The position numbers and the translations under genes were made by a program. From Chlorobiota bacterium (GTDB lineage: Bacteria > Bacteroidota > Bacteroidia > Bacteroidales > JAADJA01), in assembly GCA_030592565.1 (NCBI GenBank), contig JAUVIX010000238.1, positions 1 through 6,176 of the forward strand: a stretch of DNA of 6,176 nucleotides. Direction: 5' to 3'. The notes beneath the pieces were generated by a model. That model was not told where the DNA came from and did no database searches. It worked only from the letters and a program-made list of their open reading frames with translations. Of the stretch, positions 1 to 6,176 are shown one piece after another. How positions within the stretch are numbered: the stretch's first letter is position 1; each line of letters opens with the position of its first letter.

Positions 1-1196
1 AAGATAAGTTACAGCATCTTATCGATTATGCCATTGGGATGCTTGATGGTGAGGGTGGAGCAGCTCTGTATCGCAAGTATAAATCTGTTTTGGAAGAGGT
101 CACTCCATGGGATGTCATCACAGTAGTTGATGAGTTGGTAAAAACCAAAGAGGAGATGAACGATATTAAGAGAACCACAAATAAGATTCTCAATATCTTT
201 TATAAAACAATAAAAAGCTTTGGCCGTTTTGAACCTGAACCCGGAACATTCATCTATTACCTGATGAAGGAAAACAGGGAAATGGAGAAAAAGATGGAGA
301 ATTTCAAGATAAGCATAAAGAAGATTTTCGCCAGTAAAGACCCAAAAGCAGAATTAAAACTAAGAAGAGAGGAAGTAAAGACCGAGTTGGTCGAACTTCT
401 TGAATATGAAAAGCATCGGGTAAAAAAAGAAAATATTTTGTTTCCCTATATTGAGAAATATTTTGATAATTACCGTTGTGTTAGTGTTATGTGGTCGATG
501 CACGACGATTCACGTGAAAGCATTAAAACACTTCTTGAAAATCTGGAACAAGACGAGCCTTTAATAAATGTTTTCAATATGAATATCGGGAAACTGTATT
601 ACTCGGTTTTGCCCGTTATTTTCAGGGAAGAATATATTCTGTATCCCATTGCTGCAAGAGAGATAAAGCAGTCTGATTGGGATGAGATGCTCGCACAAAG
701 CGAGGAAGAAGGGTTTGCATTTATTGAGCCTCCTGAATCCTTCACAAAAGCATTAAAACATAAGGAAGATAAAAATATAAAACCTGCCGATAATTTAGTT
801 GACCTTGGTACAGGAGTACTTTCCGCTGATGAAATAATTCGCATTTTCAATCATTTGCCCGTTGATATTACATTTGTGGATGAAAATGACGAGGTTAAAT
901 ATTTTTCCACACCAAAAGACAGAATCTTTCACCGCTCAAAAGCAATAATAGGACGAAAAGTACAAAACTGTCATCCACACGAGAGTGTACATATTGTTAA
1001 CGAAATTGTCGATTCATTTAAATCCGGCAAAAAAGATGTTGAATCCTTCTGGATCAGTTTCAAAAATAAATTTCTGCTTATTCAATATTTTGCAGTCAGG
1101 GATGAACAAGGCAGCTATAAAGGTGTTATTGAAGTAAGTCAGGATGTGTCGGATATCAGAAAGCTGGAAGGGGAAAAGAGACTATTGGATATGTAG
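1..1196 (+). CDS. DUF438 protein with hemerythrin-like and PAS domains (5'-truncated)
   Basis: Partial at the left edge. The frame is open from base 3, before the first ATG at 39. The residues encoded at 3-38 (DKLQHLIDYAIG) read as the first helix expected in a DUF438 domain, so the true start lies upstream. Residue numbers here count from the Met at 39. Residues 1-60 continue the DUF438 region. Residues 65-205 are hemerythrin-like: H126 with KKENILFPYIEK, VMWSMH155DD, and FREEYILYP at 196-203. A linker with the family's 'IEPPESF' follows. Residues 262-378 form the PAS domain, with LPVDITFVDENDEVKYFS, IIGRKVQNCHP and YFAVRDEQGSYKGVIEVSQDV, ending in the family hallmark GEKRLL. No signal peptide or membrane segment is visible, so a cytoplasmic location is inferred. 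Members are thought to be metal- or redox-type sensors, but ligand and output are unknown; no kinase, cyclase or DNA-binding domain follows. Histidines usual in the first hemerythrin helices are absent. Family assignment is confident; function is not. Confidence 0.93.
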   Translation, partial: DKLQHLIDYAIGMLDGEGGAALYRKYKSVLEEVTPWDVITVVDELVKTKEEMNDIKRTTNKILNIFYKTIKSFGRFEPEPGTFIYYLMKENREMEKKMENFKISIKKIFASKDPKAELKLRREEVKTELVELLEYEKHRVKKENILFPYIEKYFDNYRCVSVMWSMHDDSRESIKTLLENLEQDEPLINVFNMNIGKLYYSVLPVIFREEYILYPIAAREIKQSDWDEMLAQSEEEGFAFIEPPESFTKALKHKEDKNIKPADNLVDLGTGVLSADEIIRIFNHLPVDITFVDENDEVKYFSTPKDRIFHRSKAIIGRKVQNCHPHESVHIVNEIVDSFKSGKKDVESFWISFKNKFLLIQYFAVRDEQGSYKGVIEVSQDVSDIRKLEGEKRLLDM

Positions 1197-1233
1197 ATAG
1201 AATATTATAGAAGCAGGACATAAGATTTATGAG

Positions 1234-1255
1234 ATAAAACCTTTTCAGGTTTTTA
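1234..1255 (+). terminator. Probable intrinsic terminator hairpin after the DUF438 gene
   Basis: A perfect 9-bp inverted repeat, ATAAAACCT / AGGTTTTAT, is separated by a TTTC loop, 38 bp after the DUF438 stop codon. The right arm contains a run of four T, but no strong T tract follows the stem. Position and symmetry support a terminator, possibly working in both directions. The stem is weak, with only two G:C pairs, so efficiency is uncertain. Confidence 0.6.
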
Positions 1256-1279
1256 TGTATAAATACAAAGTAGTTTCTA

Positions 1280-1287
1280 TATATTTT
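1280..1287 (+). promoter_or_regulatory. Possible Bacteroidota-type -7 promoter element
   Basis: TATATTTT matches the Bacteroidota sigma-ABfr -7 consensus TAnnTTTG except for the last base. It lies between the hairpin and the start at 1347, which would give a leader of roughly 50-55 nt. No clear TTG/TTTG -33 element is seen at the usual distance upstream, and the region is very AT-rich, so this may be chance. Some promoter is expected here if the hairpin ends the upstream transcript. Confidence 0.25.
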
Positions 1288-1346
1288 CATCCTAAAAGAA
1301 TAGATAAATAGCATAATTATCAACAACAATACAAAAACTATATAAA

Positions 1347-1877
1347 ATGAAAAAAACAACTCTGATTATTGCAATCTTGTTTTTATTTGCAGGCACAGGC
1401 AAACTTTTCAGCCAGGATCCGGCAACAGCTTATGACCTCTCTGAAATCAACAAAGTGATTGATAAACTCTACACTAGCTTATCTTTCAAAAAGAATGAGG
1501 CACCTGCCATGACAAAACTAAAGGATATTTTTTACGGAAAAGGTATGCTGATTAACAATAATACCGGCCAACCAAAAAAATACACGTTGCAGGAGTTTAC
1601 TTCTGTAATTGAAGGTCAGGTAAATGCAGGAAAAGTTTTGGCTTTTCGGGAAAAGGAGCTTTCGTCAGAAACTGAACTTTTCGGCAATGTAGCCCACTGT
1701 TTCAGCACTTATGAGTCGGGATATATCCTTGCTGGAAGGGATGATTATATAACTAAAAGGGGGATTAATAGTATCCAACTGCTCAAAGTCAATGGCAAAT
1801 GGCTAATCGTTTCCATTTTATGGAATGAAGAGAGTGATGAGTTGAAGCTGCCGGAAAAGTATCTTAAGGGTGAATAA
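1347..1877 (+). CDS. Exported NTF2/SnoaL-like domain protein
   Basis: A 176-residue protein with an N-terminal signal peptide: MKK, a hydrophobic stretch at residues 5-16, and a likely cleavage near KLFSQ/DPA at about 22-24. It has no lipobox cysteine, so a soluble periplasmic or secreted protein is inferred. The mature part looks like a small alpha+beta cone of the NTF2-like superfamily (SnoaL/DUF4440 type). Helices span about 30-62, a putative helix about 80-95 (LQEFTSVIEGQ), and beta strands follow. The end is characteristic: GINSIQLLKVNGKWLIVSILWNEE at 139-162, where the strand pair around 'NGKW' is the usual close of the fold. No catalytic residues can be assigned; such domains may bind ligands, act as enzymes, or only dimerise. 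The leader (ACTATATAAA before ATG) is A-rich with no Shine-Dalgarno, normal for Bacteroidota. It is followed after 52 bp by the nucleotidase gene on the same strand, so co-transcription is likely. Fold assignment is moderately sure; role unknown. Confidence 0.82.
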   Translation: MKKTTLIIAILFLFAGTGKLFSQDPATAYDLSEINKVIDKLYTSLSFKKNEAPAMTKLKDIFYGKGMLINNNTGQPKKYTLQEFTSVIEGQVNAGKVLAFREKELSSETELFGNVAHCFSTYESGYILAGRDDYITKRGINSIQLLKVNGKWLIVSILWNEESDELKLPEKYLKGE

Positions 1878-1929
1878 TTGAAAATTGTGACACTTCACAT
1901 CATCGAAACAACTCATAACAAATAAGGCA

Positions 1930-3660
1930 ATGAGACAAACTATCCTGAATGCAAAAGCATACTTTATTTTCATTATAGCAATTCTGATTTTTAGTGTATA
2001 TAATGCTGATGCCCAGAAGGAAGATGTTAATATTGCAATATTGGAAACTACGGACGTTCACGGGAGTTTCTTTCCTTACGACCTTGTCAGGCAAAGGACA
2101 TCGTATGGTAGTATGGCACAGATTTCTACCTATGTAACCAATTTAAGACAGCAGGATTCAATTGATATTATTTTGCTTGACAACGGTGATATTCTCCAGG
2201 GAAGCCCTGTGGTTTATTATGCCAACTTTATCCAAAAGGATAGTGTTAATCCGGTGGCCGACATGCTTAATTATATGCAGTATGATGCTGAAACAATCGG
2301 CAATCACGATATTGAAGGCGGGCATAAGGTTTATGATAGCTACCGGAGACACATTAAGTTTCCTTTGCTTGGAGCCAACGCAATAGATTCGGCAACAGGA
2401 GAGAGTTATTTTAAACCATATACTATAATTGAACGTAAAGGTGTGAAAGTGGCAATTCTTGGTTTGGTCACCCCTTCCATCCCAGACTGGTTACCTGCAA
2501 GTTTGTGGTCGGGAATGTATTTTGATGATATGATAGTTTCTGCCCGAAGATGGGTTAATATTATCCAGGAAAAAGAAAACCCTGATTTGATGGTTGGCCT
2601 TTTCCATGCAGGATTGAACCCTGAATATGGTGATACTGACCCTAACGCTCCCTTCAATGAAAATGCCAGCCTGCTGGTTGCTGATCAGGTTCCCGGTTTT
2701 GATATTGTCTTTAGCGGACACGACCATCAAAAAAAAGTCCGTGTAATTCAAAATATAGATTCAAAGCAAGTGCTTATTCTAAATGCCGGAGCACACGCAA
2801 AATATGTTGCAAGGGCAGATATCTTGTTCCATTGGGATGAAAATAAACAATCGTGGCATAAAAAACTATCAGGCTCACTCGTTATGATGAAAGATATCCC
2901 ACCTGATTCTGGCTTTATGAAGAAATTTAACTACTGGTTTGAAGATACAAAGAGTTATGTCTCTGAAGAGATTACTGTTCTGGATTCCGACATAAAGGCA
3001 AAAGATGCTCTCTACGGACCATCGGCATTTGTAGATATGATACACAAGGCACAACTTGAGATTAGCGATGCTGATATTTCATTTGCTGCACCATTTTCCA
3101 CTTCTGCTGTTCTGAAAAAGGGGTCTTTTACGAGGGCCGATCTTTTTAATCTGTACAGGTACGAGAACTTCCTATGTACTATCAAACTAAATGGTAGCGA
3201 AATAAAGAAATATCTGGAATACTCTACCGATTTATGGTTCGACACTATTATAAATGACAGAGGCACCTGGCTACTTCTAAGTGACAAGGATAACAAAGAA
3301 GAGAGTTATATAAAACTGAAAAATGCATATTACAACTTCGATTCGGGGGCAGGCATACGTTATATCATCACTCCTGATGCTGAAAGAGGCTCAAGAATAG
3401 AGATTATCTCAATGGCTGATGATTCACCGTTCAATATGAATGAAACATACACCATTGCTTTAAATTCATATAGAGCAAACGGAGGTGGTGGTCATTTAAC
3501 TGACGGAGTAGGACTTTCGAAAGAGGAATTAAAGTTACGACTTATACAATGCACTAATGATGATTTTAGAAACCTTTTAGGAGAATGGCTATCAAGTCAG
3601 AAACAACCATTTAAGCTAGAAGCATTGAGTGAATGGAGGGTAAAATATTCTCCAGAATAA
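1930..3660 (+). CDS. Exported 5'-nucleotidase / 2',3'-cyclic-nucleotide phosphodiesterase family metallophosphatase
   Basis: A 576-residue protein of the UshA/CpdB/YfkN superfamily, which removes phosphate from extracellular nucleotides with two metal ions. A signal peptide covers about residues 1-29, with a hydrophobic core at 11-23 and cleavage near ADAQ/KED; this supports the ATG at 1930. The metallophosphoesterase domain (about 33-300) carries the full motif set: D42-x-H44 in ETTDVHGSFFPYD, GD87 in LLDNGDILQG, GNHD at 124-127, H226 in GLFHAG, and GHDH at 263-266. The nucleotide-specific C-terminal domain (about 345-530) has LYRYENFL at 408-415, a FDSGAGIRY stretch at 470-478, and the substrate-loop-like SYRANGGGGHL at 513-523. 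The YENFL and FDSGAGI/GSRI pattern resembles the CpdB/YfkN side more than classical UshA, so either 2',3'-cyclic-phosphodiesterase/3'-nucleotidase or 5'-nucleotidase activity is possible. The length is normal for a single-unit member. It probably shares a transcript with the NTF2-like gene. Its last 50 bp overlap the end of the convergent T9SS gene. Confidence 0.95.
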   Translation: MRQTILNAKAYFIFIIAILIFSVYNADAQKEDVNIAILETTDVHGSFFPYDLVRQRTSYGSMAQISTYVTNLRQQDSIDIILLDNGDILQGSPVVYYANFIQKDSVNPVADMLNYMQYDAETIGNHDIEGGHKVYDSYRRHIKFPLLGANAIDSATGESYFKPYTIIERKGVKVAILGLVTPSIPDWLPASLWSGMYFDDMIVSARRWVNIIQEKENPDLMVGLFHAGLNPEYGDTDPNAPFNENASLLVADQVPGFDIVFSGHDHQKKVRVIQNIDSKQVLILNAGAHAKYVARADILFHWDENKQSWHKKLSGSLVMMKDIPPDSGFMKKFNYWFEDTKSYVSEEITVLDSDIKAKDALYGPSAFVDMIHKAQLEISDADISFAAPFSTSAVLKKGSFTRADLFNLYRYENFLCTIKLNGSEIKKYLEYSTDLWFDTIINDRGTWLLLSDKDNKEESYIKLKNAYYNFDSGAGIRYIITPDAERGSRIEIISMADDSPFNMNETYTIALNSYRANGGGGHLTDGVGLSKEELKLRLIQCTNDDFRNLLGEWLSSQKQPFKLEALSEWRVKYSPE

Positions 3661-6176
3661 CCTTTCCATTTTGCATAAATGTCCTGCCCTTAATGGTATA
3701 GAAATAGATACCTTTTTCGATATTCTTCAAGTCAATATTCCTGTTAACCGGGCCTGTTAAGAACAAATCCTTCACAACCTTTCCGGATATATTGAATAGA
3801 GTGAACCGGAGGTTTTCCTTTCCGTCATAAACTATATGTAAAGGGCTGTTTTTCAACACTGGATTAGGATAGACAGCCACACGAAAGGGATCATTCGGCA
3901 TTTCATCAACATCAGTTAAAATTCCATCAATAAGTTTCACACCAGGATCGTCAGAAACAAGAACAAACTGTCCAAAATTATCAATATTGCAGGATGAGTT
4001 ATAAACAAAATATCCGTTATTTCCCGGAGTCACCTCCTGTGCACCGCACATCTCTGTCCAGTCCAACTCCGAATTATCCGAACGTTCATAAAGTATTGCC
4101 AGTTCCGGGTTTGCCATAATTCCGGCTGAAGGCGTTCCCCAGGTTGCTGAAAAGCTTATTTCTTCGGCTGTTGTAAAATCACTGTTCTCGCCGTAATTAT
4201 TTACAATCCAGTAACAACCGGTGCTTGGATTGTAAACAGGCATAACTGAAGGATAAGTTCCTATACGTGTTACATAAATATCACCATCTGGAGAAATACC
4301 AGACATAGGAAAATTAATTCTGAATCCTGTTTCCTCAAAAACATACTCACCTCCGCTACTTATAGTTTTCATCTCTACTGTTCCTTTTCCGAGCGATACA
4401 CCTGACGGTTCACGTCCTGCATTACCTGTGAGTACAGCATTAATACAGCCGCCTGTCTTGTTATGCTCAATCGGAAGGTTTTGATTGAACTGGAAGTATG
4501 CAATAAAATCGGGATCGTTATCAGGCAGCTCATCCTTTGTGATATGCCTGTATGTTCTTATCTCCTCTTCGGTTAGTGACCTGTTCCAGATACAAACTTC
4601 GTCAATCTGTCCTTTAAAATTTCTTCCACCCCACCCCTTGTAGCTTCCTATGTCGAGCGAAGTAATTTCGACTATATTAAGGTTGGTATTGTGCGTTTTT
4701 GCCACCCCGTTAACATAAACGGTCATCCCTGCTGGTGTTGCAACCATTGCTACGTAAGACCATTCGTCAGCAGGGACAAAAATATTACTATTCCAACTCC
4801 AGGATCCACCCGGCCAATGATAGGCCAGCATATTTCCTGATTTAAGATTGAACCCTGCTGTTTCACCATTACTTATAACTATTCCGGTATAGTCATTTTG
4901 AATACCGTCTGGTTTTATCCAGGCCGTAATAGTAAGAGTATTTGTCATTATATTAAATTCACCCGTTGTAGCGAAATCTCCGTTATCATAACAGGTAAGT
5001 GCCTTTCCCTGAATACTGTCAATTGTAACACCAGCATTACCAACAATAACCATATCAGGGATTGTCTTACTGTCAGTATTATCATCCAAATCTTTGACAA
5101 TAAGTGTTATTTCATAAGCACCTTCTTCACCAAAAACAACTCTTGGATTTCTAACAGTGTATGAGCTGACATATTGTGGGGTTGGATTGAAAAGCCATTG
5201 CCATTCAGCCCCCAGATTTCTTATTATTGAATAACTGTCAAGTTGAATTGTATCATCTATGCAGTAAACGGAATCAGTGGAAGTCATTGGTTGTGCAATA
5301 ACCTCCGATTCTGTAATAAGATCTGTTTCGTAGATACCTCGACCACCACAGGCAAGTCTCAGTTTTTCGTCACGGTAAAATGGCCTCATTTCCAAAGCTC
5401 TTGTTTCATAAGGCAGTCCGCTGGAATAATCAATCCATTCATCACTTCCCGATTCCCAATAGTAAACAGAGTGATTTGTTGCAAGATAAACCACATCATC
5501 TGTGCCTGCCTGGTATAAAATATCCATACATTTTTCATCATCCAACAGGTCTGTGGACAGGTTTATCCAGTTTTCGCCACCGTCCGTTGTTCTGTAAGCT
5601 TTTTTTCCATTACTTCCTTGAGGGCAAGCTACCCAAAGGTCATTCTCATTATCAGGATTAAGAGTAATCTCAAGCCTCTTTCTGTCATTAGTAGGAACAT
5701 TTGTAACCGGATTCCAATTATAGCCTCCGTCTTCCGTCCTGAATATTTTTGTTTTACCTGAATAACCACTTGTTACGACAGCAGCATAAATAATATCAGG
5801 GTTACTCCTTGATATTTCGATTTCAGTAACATAATAATTATATCCAAATTCGTGCAATAGCATAAATCCTGCTCCACCTGTTGTGGATTTCCAGAATCCG
5901 TTTCCATTTCCAAGGTACATATGTCCTGAGTATGCAGGATGATATTCAATTTCGCTGGAATAGTTGGAAGTATAGCTTTCATTTGGATACATTCCAAGCT
6001 TGGCTTTTTGAATAACTTCACCAAAAAGTTCATCAGGGAGTATTTGTGTGTTAATATCAGAAAAATATGCTTTTTTGTTATGCAAAGGATCAACGTATCC
6101 GGTAGGTGCTTCTGCTCCGCCAAGCCTTAGGAAATTTCCTGTTCCATAAGTTTGAAAATAACCCCCGTTTCCATTG
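3611..6176 (-). CDS. T9SS-secreted modular protein: Asp-box beta-propeller, PKD-like, LamG-like, C-terminal sorting domain (5'-truncated)
   Basis: Partial: the frame stays open to the right edge, giving 854 visible residues, numbered here from the Asn codon at 6175-6173. A TTG at 6085 is internal, because the 30 residues before it continue the same propeller-like sequence (GYFQTYG, TGYVDP). Residues 1 to about 286 form a sortilin/BNR-type beta-propeller, with Asp boxes RTEDGGYNW (146-154) and RTTDGGENW (195-203), a degenerate KSTTGGAGF (96-104), and the usual closing GGRGIYETDL (277-286). Residues about 290-380 are PKD-like (WQWLFNP, GAYEITLIVKD). Residues about 385-565 are a LamG/concanavalin-like jellyroll (LTITAWIKPDG, WSYVAMVATPAGMTVYVNGV, GQIDEVCIWNRSLTEEEI). 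Residues about 590-745 are uncharacterised, ending in FGQFVLVSDD, typical just before a sorting domain. Residues 766-842 are the type IX sorting domain (VAVYPNP, FTLFNISGKVV, IEKGIYFYTI). The protein is therefore probably exported through the outer membrane and either anchored or released. No catalytic domain is seen; adhesion or carbohydrate/protein binding is inference. Twelve extra residues follow the sorting domain. Confidence 0.9.
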   Translation of the reverse strand, partial: NGNGGYFQTYGTGNFLRLGGAEAPTGYVDPLHNKKAYFSDINTQILPDELFGEVIQKAKLGMYPNESYTSNYSSEIEYHPAYSGHMYLGNGNGFWKSTTGGAGFMLLHEFGYNYYVTEIEISRSNPDIIYAAVVTSGYSGKTKIFRTEDGGYNWNPVTNVPTNDRKRLEITLNPDNENDLWVACPQGSNGKKAYRTTDGGENWINLSTDLLDDEKCMDILYQAGTDDVVYLATNHSVYYWESGSDEWIDYSSGLPYETRALEMRPFYRDEKLRLACGGRGIYETDLITESEVIAQPMTSTDSVYCIDDTIQLDSYSIIRNLGAEWQWLFNPTPQYVSSYTVRNPRVVFGEEGAYEITLIVKDLDDNTDSKTIPDMVIVGNAGVTIDSIQGKALTCYDNGDFATTGEFNIMTNTLTITAWIKPDGIQNDYTGIVISNGETAGFNLKSGNMLAYHWPGGSWSWNSNIFVPADEWSYVAMVATPAGMTVYVNGVAKTHNTNLNIVEITSLDIGSYKGWGGRNFKGQIDEVCIWNRSLTEEEIRTYRHITKDELPDNDPDFIAYFQFNQNLPIEHNKTGGCINAVLTGNAGREPSGVSLGKGTVEMKTISSGGEYVFEETGFRINFPMSGISPDGDIYVTRIGTYPSVMPVYNPSTGCYWIVNNYGENSDFTTAEEISFSATWGTPSAGIMANPELAILYERSDNSELDWTEMCGAQEVTPGNNGYFVYNSSCNIDNFGQFVLVSDDPGVKLIDGILTDVDEMPNDPFRVAVYPNPVLKNSPLHIVYDGKENLRFTLFNISGKVVKDLFLTGPVNRNIDLKNIEKGIYFYTIKGRTFMQNGKVILENILPSIHSMLLA

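Noticed and set aside
39..41. ATG at 39 as the real start of the DUF438 gene
   Set aside because: The frame is open upstream to the window edge, and those residues match the expected first helix of the DUF438 domain. No separate ribosome binding site with proper spacing is seen.
1156..1359. Minus-strand open frame across the 1197-1346 gap with a hydrophobic N-terminus
   Set aside because: The hydrophobic, Phe/Ile/Tyr-rich translation is what AT-rich sequence gives by chance. It overlaps the ends of both flanking genes and has no recognisable domain.
1886..1899. TGTGA-CACT-TCACA inverted repeat, resembling a CRP/FNR-family operator
   Set aside because: The spacer is 4 bases rather than the usual 6 for that class, the arms are only 5 bp, and the position directly after a stop codon in a likely operon gap gives no support. 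It could be chance or a very weak hairpin.
1930..3660. Full two-unit YfkN-type nucleotidase or a cell-wall-anchored form
   Set aside because: Only one metallophosphoesterase domain and one C-terminal nucleotidase domain are present. The protein ends right after them, with no anchor or sorting domain.
4898..5661. Plus-strand open frames of about 88-93 codons opposite the T9SS gene
   Set aside because: Their translations show no domain or signal-peptide pattern, they overlap each other, and they sit wholly inside a gene with clear domain content on the other strand. They are shadow frames.
6083..6085. TTG at 6085 (minus strand) as the start of the T9SS gene
   Set aside because: The frame continues to the window edge with propeller-like sequence, and no signal peptide follows this codon although a T9SS cargo must have one.

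Overview
The window is AT-rich and gene-dense. It most likely comes from a member of the Bacteroidota, probably a Bacteroidales-type anaerobe. Three things point there: the minus-strand gene ends in a recognisable type IX secretion (Por) C-terminal sorting domain, a system essentially confined to this phylum; the starts at 1347 and 1930 have A-rich leaders without a convincing Shine-Dalgarno; and the secreted proteins have '...FSQ' or '...ADAQ' signal-peptide ends. The exact taxon is inference.

Layout: (1) 1-1196, plus strand: the 3' part of a DUF438 protein (helical DUF438/hemerythrin-like region followed by a PAS domain), whose start lies upstream of the window. (2) 1197-1346: a 150-bp gap with a perfect 9-bp hairpin, the likely terminator of the first gene, and a weak promoter-like -7 element. 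(3) 1347-1877, plus: a small exported protein with an NTF2/SnoaL-like fold. (4) 1930-3660, plus: an exported metallophosphoesterase of the 5'-nucleotidase / 2',3'-cyclic-nucleotide phosphodiesterase superfamily with all catalytic motifs present. The 52-bp gap suggests co-transcription with (3). (5) 3611-6176, minus: a large modular T9SS-secreted protein (Asp-box beta-propeller, PKD-like domain, LamG-like jellyroll, uncharacterised region, T9SS sorting domain), whose N-terminus lies beyond the right edge.

How they fit together: genes 3 and 4 form a plausible exported pair, with the nucleotidase salvaging phosphate or nucleosides from extracellular nucleotides. Gene 1 is a cytoplasmic sensor-like protein, apparently a separate transcription unit. 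Gene 5 is transcribed towards gene 4, and their coding ends overlap by 50 bp, leaving no intergenic space for a terminator.

I see no RNA gene, CRISPR array, insertion sequence or mobile-element signature, and nothing that supports a previously undescribed system. The more unusual points are the loss of N-terminal histidines in the hemerythrin-like region, the 12-residue tail after the T9SS sorting domain, and the convergent overlap.
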